This document shows, one piece after another, positions 52,390 through 60,042 of a DNA stretch of 64,000 nt. The position numbers and the translations under genes were made by a program. How positions within the stretch are numbered: the stretch's first letter is position 1; each line of letters begins with the position of its first letter. Location of the stretch: the NCBI RefSeq assembly GCF_026341125.1, contig NZ_JAPEOR010000003.1:1302001-1366000 (forward strand). The letters are read 5' to 3'. The notes below the pieces were generated by a model. The model was given only the letters and a program-made list of their open reading frames with translations. It was not told where the DNA came from and searched no databases. This DNA comes from Streptomyces sp. NBC_01142 (GTDB taxonomy: Bacteria > Actinomycetota > Actinomycetes > Streptomycetales > Streptomycetaceae).

Positions 52390-53560
52390 GTGTCTCGTGA
52401 TTCTGTTCATGTCAGTTCGAGTTGTTATTGACGAGTTTCTTCACGTTGGTCGCGACGAGTCGGACCTTCGCGAGGACCTCGCCGGAGGTCGCGGTCCAGG
52501 TGAACGGTTTCGCTGTCGTGTTCCAGGAGTTGATGTAGTCGCGGATCTGTTTGATCAGGACGTTGACGCTGGAGAACGTGCCGCGGCGGATGGATTGCCG
52601 GGTGAGGATTCCGAACCAGATCTCGATCTGGTTCAGCCACGAAGAACCGACGGGAGTGAAATGGAAGTGGACTTGCCGGTTCTTGACCAGCCACTCCTTG
52701 ACCTCGGGTGTGGTGTGCGTCGAGAGGTTGTCCAGGACGACATGGATGTCCTTCCCGGCGTACGGTTTCACCGCCTTCTTCAAGAAGGCCAGGAAATCCT
52801 TGCCGTTCCGGGTCGGCCTGCACTCGCCGAGCACTTCACCGGTGGTCACGTTCAGGGCGGCGAACAGGTTCGTGGTGCCGTGCCGGACGTAGTCGGCGGT
52901 GCGCTGCTCGCTCGCCGCGAAGGCGACCGGCAGCACCGGCTGGGTCCGGTCCAGAGCCTGGATCTGCGTCTTCTCGTCGATCGAGAGGACCACCGCGCCA
53001 CCCGGCGGAGCCAGATACAGGCCGATCACATCGGCCACTTTCTCCGCGAACGCGGGGTCTTTGGAAATCTTGAAGGTACCCAACCGGTGCGGCTTCAGGC
53101 TCTCCTCCCGCCAGACGCGCGCAATGTAGTGCCAGGACACGGTGATGTTCTCGGCCCGCTCCAGATACTTCGCCAACTCCCGCGTGGACCAGTGCGAAAG
53201 CCCCGTACGGTCCGGCGGCGTCATGCGCGTCAGCGCAATCACCCGGGCCCGCACCCGCGCCGGCACCTGCTCCCGCGCGCCACCAGGACGCTCACCTTCC
53301 AGCCCGGCCAGGCCCTGCTCGGCATAGCGGATCTTCCAGCGGTCCACGGTCGGCAGCGACACCCCGAGCAGCTCGGCAATGTCCTTGCGCCGACGCCCCT
53401 CACTCGACCACAGCACGATCCGGCCCCGCGTTGCCATGTCCGCAGGAACATCCCGACTGTTCACCAACTCCCGCAACTCGGCGGCCTGTTCCACGGAGAG
53501 CTCCACACCAGAAGACCCTGCCATACAAGATCAAGTAACGCTGACGGAATCACGAGACAC
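52390..53560. mobile_element. IS630-family element with TA duplication
   Basis: Ends GTGTCTCGTGATTC (52390-52403) and its complement (53547-53560) form a 14-bp perfect inverted repeat. TA stands outside both ends (52388-52389 and 53561-53562), the invariant IS630/mariner duplication. It seems to sit in the 3' non-coding tail of the preceding IS5 element. Confidence 0.92.
52412..53524 (-). CDS. IS630-family transposase
   Basis: A 370-residue protein. N-terminal HTH pair (RRRKDIAELLGVSLPTVDRWKIRYAEQGLAGLEGERPGG in segments), then the DDE domain: AVVLSIDEKTQIQALDRTQPVLP (first Asp), DIHVVLDNLSTHTTPEVKEWL (second Asp) and PVGSSWLNQIEIWFGILTRQSIRRG with the Glu. It is complete, single frame, and likely active. 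ATG 53524 begins MAGSSGVELS. Confidence 0.93.
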   Translation of the reverse strand: MAGSSGVELSVEQAAELRELVNSRDVPADMATRGRIVLWSSEGRRRKDIAELLGVSLPTVDRWKIRYAEQGLAGLEGERPGGAREQVPARVRARVIALTRMTPPDRTGLSHWSTRELAKYLERAENITVSWHYIARVWREESLKPHRLGTFKISKDPAFAEKVADVIGLYLAPPGGAVVLSIDEKTQIQALDRTQPVLPVAFAASEQRTADYVRHGTTNLFAALNVTTGEVLGECRPTRNGKDFLAFLKKAVKPYAGKDIHVVLDNLSTHTTPEVKEWLVKNRQVHFHFTPVGSSWLNQIEIWFGILTRQSIRRGTFSSVNVLIKQIRDYINSWNTTAKPFTWTATSGEVLAKVRLVATNVKKLVNNNSN

Positions 53561-53562
53561 TA

Positions 53563-53646
53563 GATCAAACGCCCTCTAACATCGCACCCCTCCCGGGTGG
53601 TTGACCGTGCCGGCCTCGGCGGTGGCACCGTGCTCGCGCATCCACG
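53563..53646. other. Probable right end of the IS5 element interrupted by IS630
   Basis: ATCAAACGCCCTCTAAC follows the IS630 duplication and is inverted relative to 51300-51314. It is thus a candidate right terminal repeat of the element carrying 51528-52367. Confidence 0.4.
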
Positions 53647-54132
53647 TTATGCAGACCTGCCGCCCGGGAACTGCCCGGCATTGCGCCAGGCCAGGCGGTG
53701 GCCGGACCTCTCATCAGCGTCTCCGACGGCACCCCACGGGCCCGGCGACACCACCCCCCAGGTCATCACTTCGACAGAGGGGACACAGTCATACCGGGCC
53801 CGGAGGCCAGCGGCCCCATTGCAGGACCGCGAAAAAGATAACGGGGGTCCGCCGGCAGGGGCGGAGTCTGTGGGGCAGCTGCGGCTGTAGACGATCTCGC
53901 CGAACGAGACCATGTACGCGACCTGCCGCCGATAGATCGTCGTAGGGCCCTCGACCAGGAGCGGTTCGCGGTCCTGGAAGTGCAGGATCTTGATGCCGTT
54001 GCGAGCAGAAACCATGTCTGCCACCGCGAAGTACACGTGGTCGTGAACGATCAGGTCCCCGACCCGGATGGTGGTTGGCGTCTCGATGCTGCCGCGGTAC
54101 CCGACCGGCCCCTTGATCGAGTCGTCAGCCAT
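53647..54132 (-). CDS. Hypothetical protein, 161 aa
   Basis: The first about 75 residues look like a compact domain (MADDSIKGPVGYRGSIETPTTIRVGDLIVHDHVYFAVADMVSARNGIKILHFQDREPLLVEG in segments). This KOW/SH3-like pattern, a basic strand followed by VGDLIVHD and a YMVSF strand, is unassigned. The C-terminal half is less ordered and may be read-through. Its ATG (54132) overlaps the end of the next upstream minus-strand gene (stop at 54125-54127), so the two are coupled. Such pairs occur on actinobacterial plasmids and integrative elements. Confidence 0.55.
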   Translation of the reverse strand: MADDSIKGPVGYRGSIETPTTIRVGDLIVHDHVYFAVADMVSARNGIKILHFQDREPLLVEGPTTIYRRQVAYMVSFGEIVYSRSCPTDSAPAGGPPLSFSRSCNGAAGLRARYDCVPSVEVMTWGVVSPGPWGAVGDADERSGHRLAWRNAGQFPGGRSA

Positions 54133-54352
54133 GACTGCGCGCCGAGGTCTGCTGAGCCCCGTCACGCGCGACCCGTGTACGTACCCAGCGCGCGAACTCG
54201 TACGCGTCACCCGAGCGGAGTGTGATGAGCACGGTTCCGTGGCCGTCCTTCACGTCCCCGACCTGAACGGGCCCCTGGAGCTTCATTAAGTCACCCATCT
54301 GCTGCCTGTACAGGCGCTCCCCGCCCGCCAGATCGGCCTCCGGCCCGCGCAC
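54125..54352 (-). CDS. Hypothetical small protein coupled to the 53647-54132 gene
   Basis: The frame VQVGDVKDGHGTVLITLRSGDAYEFARWVRTRVARDG is a short beta-rich domain with a basic C-terminus. The start is uncertain: GTG 54352, ATG 54298 (MGDLMKLQGP) or the ATG/GTG near 54388 are all in frame, and none has a strong ribosome binding site. The 8-base overlap with the following gene indicates translational coupling. No family recognised. Confidence 0.5.
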   Translation of the reverse strand: MRGPEADLAGGERLYRQQMGDLMKLQGPVQVGDVKDGHGTVLITLRSGDAYEFARWVRTRVARDGAQQTSARSHG

Positions 54353-54566
54353 CTGCGCTCCCCTGCTGGAACGGCACCGACAGCCCACCGCCTCCGGGCG
54401 CCGGGCGGGGCCCGGAGGCGGTGGTGTTCACTCATTCCGGTTGATTGGTGCGGACCCGGTCCGGTGGCGTGTGTCCGTGCGTCAGTGTCGCGACGGGAGC
54501 GGCTTGTTCCCGTGGCCGCTGCCCACTACGGCGGGATCGGCCCGACATCCAACGCAGGGAAACCAT

Positions 54567-55577
54567 ATGACCAGCACAGTTGCCGGAACGCCCGAGATCG
54601 TCCGGCTGATGACGGTCCCCACTTCCGAACGGGACCTGCAGTGGCTCAAGGAGGGTTTGCAGGCGGCCGTGGCACTGGAACTCTCGACGCTCCCGCCGTA
54701 CCTGTGCGGCTACTGGTCGGTCACAGCACCGTCGTCCGAAGCCGCTCGGCTCATTTCGCATATCGCCGTCGACGAGATGTTCCACATGGGGCTGGTCTCC
54801 AACATGCTCACCGCGATCGGTGGGACGCCGCGCATCGTCGAGGCCGCGACGGAGATCTCCTATCCCGGCCGGCTGCCGGGCGGGGTGCGGCCCCAGCTGA
54901 GCGTGTACCTGTCCGGCCTCACGAAGAACTACGTGAAGGAGGTGTTCATGGAGATCGAGATGCCGGAACACCCCCTGGCGTTCACCAGCGAGGGTGTGCC
55001 GACGATCGGAGCGTTCTACGACGCGCTCCTTGACGCCTTCAAGCACGTCAACCCCACCATCGATCCCGCCAGGCAGCTGACCAGCAACGTCGGTGCGGCG
55101 AACAAGCTCGTGCCGATGACCGACCTCGGCGTCATCGAGGAGAGCATCGCCCTGATCAAGGAACAGGGCGAAGGCACGCCGGAGTCACCGAGCGGCGGGG
55201 ACGCCCCGGCCCACTACTACCGCTTCGGCGAGCTCTACCACGGGCACAAGCTGCGGTGGACGGGAACCGACTGGAAGTTCGACGGCGACCCCGTCGCGTT
55301 CCCCGATGCCTACCCGATGGGCCGGCTCACGACAGCCTCATGGCCGGACCCCGCTCCGGACGTGGCCGCACTGCTCACGACGTTCAACCAGACCTACACC
55401 ACCATGCTCGGACACCTCGACAAGGCGTGGGAGACAGGGTCTGCCACAGAGCTGGGTGCGTCGATCGGCAAGATGTACCAGCTCGCTTCCCCCGCGCGGT
55501 CACTCATGCAGATGCCGCTGCCGGACAGCGACGGTACCAAGACCTACGGACCCGAGTTCCTCGTCGTGCCGACCTGA
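54567..55577 (+). CDS. Ferritin-like domain protein (VioB-type)
   Basis: A 336-residue protein with a ferritin-like four-helix bundle in the first half: SERDLQWLKEGLQAAVALELSTLPPYLCGYW (helix 1 with the metal-binding Glu), ARLISHIAVDEMFHMGLVSNMLTAIGGTP (ExxH in EMFH), then EVFMEIEMPEHPLAFTSEG and TIGAFYDALLDAF, with AHYYRFGELYHGHKL further on. The arrangement matches the iron-dependent ferritin-like domain found in VioB and stand-alone relatives in secondary-metabolite loci. It could be a non-haem di-iron oxidase or oxygenase. ATG 54567 (MTSTVAGTPEIVRLM) is the family start. No biosynthetic partner genes are adjacent. Confidence 0.85.
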   Translation: MTSTVAGTPEIVRLMTVPTSERDLQWLKEGLQAAVALELSTLPPYLCGYWSVTAPSSEAARLISHIAVDEMFHMGLVSNMLTAIGGTPRIVEAATEISYPGRLPGGVRPQLSVYLSGLTKNYVKEVFMEIEMPEHPLAFTSEGVPTIGAFYDALLDAFKHVNPTIDPARQLTSNVGAANKLVPMTDLGVIEESIALIKEQGEGTPESPSGGDAPAHYYRFGELYHGHKLRWTGTDWKFDGDPVAFPDAYPMGRLTTASWPDPAPDVAALLTTFNQTYTTMLGHLDKAWETGSATELGASIGKMYQLASPARSLMQMPLPDSDGTKTYGPEFLVVPT

Positions 55578-56367
55578 ACCGGCCCGGCGGGTGCGACCGG
55601 TGAGCCGACAGACCCAGCATCGATCCGCCCTCAGCACGCCGGACACGGCTGGGCCGGTGTGGGAGGTCCGTGCCTTTCCTTCGGGACCATTCGTAAGTGA
55701 CCGAGACAGACGTCGTCTTGCGAGTGCTGCAGCGCCCTCGCCCAAGCGGTCCGTCTCGCGCGAGGCTTTCGTGGGCCGTGGATCGTGGGGTGGGTGCGGA
55801 GAGGCATTCCGCAGCCGCCCCGCTCCCGCACCTGCCCACGGCCATCCGGCTCGGCTCTGGTCCGTCGATGCGGCTCGTGAGATGCACGATGCGCGCGGTG
55901 CGGTGCATCGCCCGGCGGTGCGCACTACACTGCTGTGATGCGCACCGGCCGGTGCAGGGTGCGCTTCCATCGCCTGACCCAAGGCGACGGCGTTCAGCTG
56001 GTGCAGGATGTCGACGACGTCCTCGTGGTCCTTGGTGAGGATCTGCGCGGTGAAGCGGATAACCGCGAGAGCGATGCCCGCGGCCGCGTCGGCGCCGGCC
56101 TGCTCGTGCCAGGACCGCAAGGTGCCCAGGAAGCAGATCCCCCAGCTCGAACAGGGCGAACGAGCCGTCGCACGGAACCTCCTCCCGGTTCCGGTCGGGC
56201 AGGCTGGTGACCGGGCCAGCGGCGGGGAGCTGGCCGAGTCGCCAGCGGAGGCGGTGCCAGCAGTGCATCTGATGGCCGCCCTCGAGGCGAGCGTCCGGGC
56301 GGCACGAGCCGAGCGTGGCGAGTGACGAAGGCGGCTGGGCCATCCGCCGACAGCTTCGGTCACTCTG
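55578..56367. other. Degenerate region with fragments on both strands
   Basis: No intact gene. On the minus strand at about 56115-55960, LRSWHEQAGADAAAGIALAVIRFTAQILTKDHEDVVDILHQLNAVA (in segments) reads like a real helical protein fragment. On the plus strand at about 56190-56325, the end VHLMAALEASVRAARAERGE resembles the C-terminal tail of Ku-type end-joining proteins. Both are broken and neither has a start. Confidence 0.4.
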
Positions 56368-56745
56368 TTAGCTGGCGCCATCCGCATAGAGGCAGAAGGG
56401 GTGACCAGCAGGGTCGAGCATCACCCTGACGTTGTTCTGCGGCTGATGCTCGGACTCCCGCGCACCGAGTTCCAGCGCGTGTGCCACGGCAGCCTGCAGA
56501 TCGACGACTTCGAAATCCAGGTGCATCGTGACCCGCTGAACGTTCACCTGGGCGGGCCAGACCGGAGGGACGTATCCGCCCGAGAACTGGAAGGCTATAT
56601 AGCCCACGCCTTCTGGCGGCGCGACAGCTGCCCCATCAGAGTCTTCCTTGGTGATCTCCCATCCCAGCAGTTCCGAGTAAAAGTGCGCGAGCGCCAGCGG
56701 ATCGGGCGACTCAAGTACAACGCCCCACCAGTCATGTCTCGACAT
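56368..56745 (-). CDS. VOC-family (glyoxalase/bleomycin-resistance fold) protein
   Basis: A 125-residue VOC-domain protein: HDWWGVVLESPDPLALAHFYSELLGWEITKED (first beta-alpha-beta-beta-beta module) and VTMHLDFEVVDLQAAVAHALELGARESEHQPQNNVRVMLDPAGHPFCLY (second module, with metal-ligand-type positions in H-L-D-F and DPAGHPFCL). It may be an enzyme or a ligand-binding protein; VOC proteins of this length in streptomycetes are mostly uncharacterised. ATG 56745 (MSRHDWW) is preferred to upstream in-frame starts. Confidence 0.88.
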   Translation of the reverse strand: MSRHDWWGVVLESPDPLALAHFYSELLGWEITKEDSDGAAVAPPEGVGYIAFQFSGGYVPPVWPAQVNVQRVTMHLDFEVVDLQAAVAHALELGARESEHQPQNNVRVMLDPAGHPFCLYADGAS

Positions 56746-57169
56746 GCGAGGAGTGCCGGGCTCATGGCTGGGTCGTCCACGCATGCCGCCGAGTACCTCC
56801 GGACGCTCCGCTGCAGAACCTGTTCACAGGCTGACCTCTGGAGCCTACCGACTGTCCGAGCACAAGGAGCAGACCTTGCGCGCAAGGCTGCCGTACCTAC
56901 TACGGGACGCCCCCTGGAGCCACAGCACACACAACTCCCCGACCATGCACGCACTCGGAGCCGATCTACTTCATTGTGTTACTAGCCGTTCTTAGCCAGG
57001 CCCCGAGCCGTCCGTGACCGCGACGGAGTCGGGCTTCGTTCCCCGGACGGACTACGCTGCCCTCGGCCCGTGCCGGAATGGAGTGTGCGGGATAGGCTGC
57101 CCCGGTCCCCGTGACGGGACGCAGTACGGCCGAGGCCGCCTCCGCACGGCGACGTCACGCCGCCGCCCA
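56746..57169. other. No gene recognised
   Basis: About 420 bases of mixed composition without a convincing frame or hairpin. Confidence 0.5.
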
Positions 57170-57300
57170 TTTCAGACCGAAGGTCGGCCAACCGCGTGAG
57201 CTTGTCCTTCGTGAGCTTCCCGCGGCGGCTCTTACTGTTGGATAAAAACACCCCGTTCACCGCGTGCTCCTGCCCGTCGACCACTGGAGTCCGCGAACCG
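57170..57300 (-). pseudogene. Helicase-associated (HA) domain fragment
   Basis: On the minus strand VDGQEHAVNGVFLSNSKSRRGKLTKDKLTRLADL resembles the repeat of the helicase-associated domain (xLGxWLSNxKSRRxKL...LxxLG) found at the C-terminus of Streptomyces telomere-linked helicases. Only one partial repeat is left. Assignment by pattern only. Confidence 0.45.
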
Positions 57301-57504
57301 CCCTTGTCCGGTCCGGCCACCACGATGACCCCCGATCTGGAGAACCTCCGGTTCACCAGGCGCACTCACTGGTAGGAGCCCAGCTCATCATGAGCGTCGG
57401 GCATCGCCTACCGAGGTCGGTGAGGCGGAGCAAATCCGGGAACATCGTGAGCCCGCAGAACACCGGACGTCCTGACTCTGCCGCTGGCTGCCGTCACCCG
57501 GTAC
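57301..57504. other. No gene recognised
   Basis: Short junction region between fragments on opposite strands; no feature seen. Confidence 0.4.
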
Positions 57505-57670
57505 GGGCTGGGACATGGTCTTCTTCGGCGGCTTCGCGGGGCTGGTCCTGGGCGCCCTCTACGGGGCCGGCCTGCTTCTGCTGCGCCGTGCGGGTCGCAA
57601 GACGGCGATTCCGTACGGTCCGTTTCTGAGCGGCGGCGCGCTGGCCGGGGTCCTGCTCGGCAGCAGCCTC
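57505..57670 (+). pseudogene. C-terminal fragment of a prepilin peptidase (A24-type)
   Basis: MVFFGGFAGLVLGALYGAGLLLLRRAGRKTAIPYGPFLSGGALAGVLLGSSLA (in segments) matches the last two membrane helices of prepilin peptidases: F-L-G-G-F-x-G, R-R-A-G-R-K-T-A-I-P-x-G-P-F, and a glycine-rich final helix. The catalytic Asp regions lie upstream and are missing. The frame then runs into unrelated sequence. Confidence 0.65.
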
Positions 57671-57807
57671 GCGCCTGATCCCGGGCGTTGCGGGGGAGCG
57701 CCTGGTGGCGCGCTTCGGCTGCGGCGAGCAGGTATGCCGCGCCCTCGGATGGCGAAAGAAGCCCTGCCAAGTCGACCGGAGCGGCTGTTCTGCTGGGGGA
57801 GGATCAG

Positions 57808-57950
57808 ATGAACGGTCATCACGGGTGGGTGGGGGAGAAGTCGTTGGCGAAGCTGAAGAAGAAGCACGGGGTACGGATCCCGTACGTCGTGGACGATCGA
57901 GGGCACACATACGACCGGCACGCGATCGATGTCAAGCCGCGCCCTCCCTG
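57808..57950 (+). pseudogene. Fragment of an unidentified gene
   Basis: ATG 57808 opens MNGHHGWVGEKSLAKLKKKHGVRIPYVVDDRGHTYDRHAIDVKP, a coding-like basic segment preceded by GGGGGAGGA, after which the frame continues only as the antisense of the next gene. Probably a truncated gene end. Confidence 0.4.
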
Positions 57951-58005
57951 GCCTGCTACGCCTCGAGAAGCGCAAGAGACCACCAGCCGGCGTGTGGCGG
58001 GGCTG

Positions 58006-58195
58006 CTACTCCATGGGGTCCATACCGCGGCTGCCCATGCCGCTCTCCTGCTCGCTGCTCCTGCAGGCGGCGGGCCTTGTCCGTCAGCCGCTTGCGCTCT
58101 TCCGGGTCGGTGGTGCGCTCGGCCGCGTCCTTCATCTCCTGCGCCTTGGCGCGCATCTGCTGTGCACGGCCGCCGGATTCGCCTGCAACGCTCAT
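58006..58195 (-). pseudogene. DUF6381-type small protein with one-base frameshift
   Basis: From ATG 58195: MSVAGESGGRAQQMRAKAQEMKDAAERTTDPEERKRLTDKARRLQEQ (in segments), the helical core of short Streptomyces DUF6381 proteins. One extra base at about 58050 (a CAGCGAGCAG run) shifts it. Restoring the frame gives ESGMGSRGMDPME and a stop at 58006-58008, which is the expected tail. Without correction the frame continues to 57956. Could be a sequencing error. Confidence 0.65.
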
Positions 58196-58480
58196 GATTA
58201 CTCCTGGATCTCGGTGGGAGAGTGGGCCTTAACAGCGAATCAGCGCCGCGACGCCCACGCATCCCGGATCGTCACCCACTGCTATCCCCGCAGCTCCGTC
58301 CTGTTTGCAAGCACTTCCGCTGGCACTAGCCTCGCTGTTTCGGTTGGGGGTGATGAGGCGTCGCTGATCGTCAGCTGTCGGGTGGGCGAGTGTTTTCTCT
58401 GCTCGGGCATGGCGGAGTCCCGGCGCGGGGGTCGGGTTCTCCGAGGTCTTTCGGGTCGTGGGCGGGCTGGGGGTTACCGG

Positions 58481-59887
58481 TCAGCCGGCGGGTCGGGGCA
58501 GTGCGGCGAGGCGATGGAATGCCGTGGCGAGTTCGTCTCTCCAGGGCCAGGTCGCCGATATCCGCAAGCGCAGACGCCGACCGCCGCGGGTGAGGCGTGC
58601 GGCGACGTGCAGCAGCCGGTAGCGGAGCTTCTTCGGCTCGGCAGACGCGAGTTCACCGTCCAGCAGCAGGACGCGCATCCAGGCCAGCAGGTCGATCGCC
58701 GCAAGGCTGAGTTCGAGCCAGGCGGCATTGACGTTGAAGTCGCGGGAGGGGAAGCGGCCGAAGCCGGTGGTCTTGCCGCACCGGATGTGGTCCTCGACGC
58801 GTGCATGGCCGCGGTGACGGACCTCCAGGAACTGGGCGGATCCACCACCGGGGGAAGGGGTGTCGGTGAGGAACACCTGATGCCGCAGGCCCTCGTCCTG
58901 GTCGAACAGGGACAGCTGGGCTCCGGGGTGCGGCCGCTCCCGGCGCACGATGATGCGGGTGCCGGCCGGGTAGCCGTCCAGGTCGACCATGCCGGTCAGC
59001 TCGGCGACCTCGGCCCCGGCACGCAGTGTCCCGTCCTGGTCCAGGGCGGGATGCCAGAGACGGCTGGGCATGGCCCGGATAGCGCGTCGGACCGGCTCGG
59101 TGATGGCGTATCCGACCGAGAAGAAGGTACGGATTCCTCGTTTGCGCAGGTCGCGGACGTGAGCGAGGAAGGCTTTTGCGGATCCGGCGCCGTCGGTGCG
59201 GATGAGGAGGTCGGTGCCGTGCCGGTGGGCGTCGGGGATCTGCCCGAGCGCCTGGTCGAGCACCGTGATGTGGTCGCTCGCGGTGTTGGCGCCGGCATTC
59301 CCGGGCCGCAGCCGGCCGGACAGTGCCTCGCCGGTGTTGGCGAGGAAGCACAGCAGCGGGTGGAACCCGAAGCCGCCCTTGTAGGTGGGTGCGGCCTGCG
59401 CTTTCTCTGAGTGGCAGGCGATCAGTGTGGCATCGAGATCCAGGACCAGACCGGGCAGCAAGCGCCCCGCGGTGCGGACTGCGGGTATGCCCTCACCGTG
59501 TTCGGCGGCCTGCAGCCAGGCGACTTCCCGGGCCTGGGCGCGAGCAGAAGCCAGCGAGGCGAGGGCGGTCTCGTCGACGTCGGCGAGCAGCCGCCAGGCC
59601 GTTGGTGTCGAGGCGATCGGGCCGAACACCCCTACCTGGTCCCGTAGCACGGCCAGGTCCGCGATGGCCTCACCGCCGTCGGCGAGCATCACCGCCAGGT
59701 CGGTGGCGATCCGACCGGGGTCATGTCCCGTCCCGCGCGGCCGAAGCGGCCTGAGCGCGGCGGAGTACGCGGCGGTCAACCCCATGGCATCGGCGAGATC
59801 CGCCAGCAGCCGTGCCCTGGCATGACCGACCACCCCCGAACCATCGGCGCTGACATGGATCTTGGGACGCAACCCGATACCCTGCAC
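58481..59887 (-). CDS. IS1380-family transposase
   Basis: A 468-residue DDE transposase: GLRPKIHVSADGSGVVGHARARLLADLADAMGL in segments, LLPGLVLDLDATLIACHSEKAQAAPTYKGGFGFHPLLCFLANTGEAL (first Asp), DLLIRTDGAGSAKAFLAHVRDL (second Asp), and VNAAWLELSLAAIDLLAWMRVLLLDGELA with the preceding Glu-containing EVRHRGHARVEDHIRCGK block. Full length and unbroken. GTG 59887 is the first start inside the right end, where GTTCATCGTCCCAGGTCAGG is typical of the family's border. Element ends were not mapped exactly. Confidence 0.9.
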   Translation of the reverse strand: MQGIGLRPKIHVSADGSGVVGHARARLLADLADAMGLTAAYSAALRPLRPRGTGHDPGRIATDLAVMLADGGEAIADLAVLRDQVGVFGPIASTPTAWRLLADVDETALASLASARAQAREVAWLQAAEHGEGIPAVRTAGRLLPGLVLDLDATLIACHSEKAQAAPTYKGGFGFHPLLCFLANTGEALSGRLRPGNAGANTASDHITVLDQALGQIPDAHRHGTDLLIRTDGAGSAKAFLAHVRDLRKRGIRTFFSVGYAITEPVRRAIRAMPSRLWHPALDQDGTLRAGAEVAELTGMVDLDGYPAGTRIIVRRERPHPGAQLSLFDQDEGLRHQVFLTDTPSPGGGSAQFLEVRHRGHARVEDHIRCGKTTGFGRFPSRDFNVNAAWLELSLAAIDLLAWMRVLLLDGELASAEPKKLRYRLLHVAARLTRGGRRLRLRISATWPWRDELATAFHRLAALPRPAG

Positions 59888-60042
59888 GTAGAAAGTGCCC
59901 TCCGCCTGGACCGACAGAACCCCTCAGCAAGGTTCATCGTCCCAGGTCAGGAAGGCACTTTCGCGTTTCCGCCGCAACAGCCGCCGTATTCAAGCGAAAC
60001 GGCGAGGCTAGTTCAGAGAAGTGTTTGTAAGCACCTCTTCGA

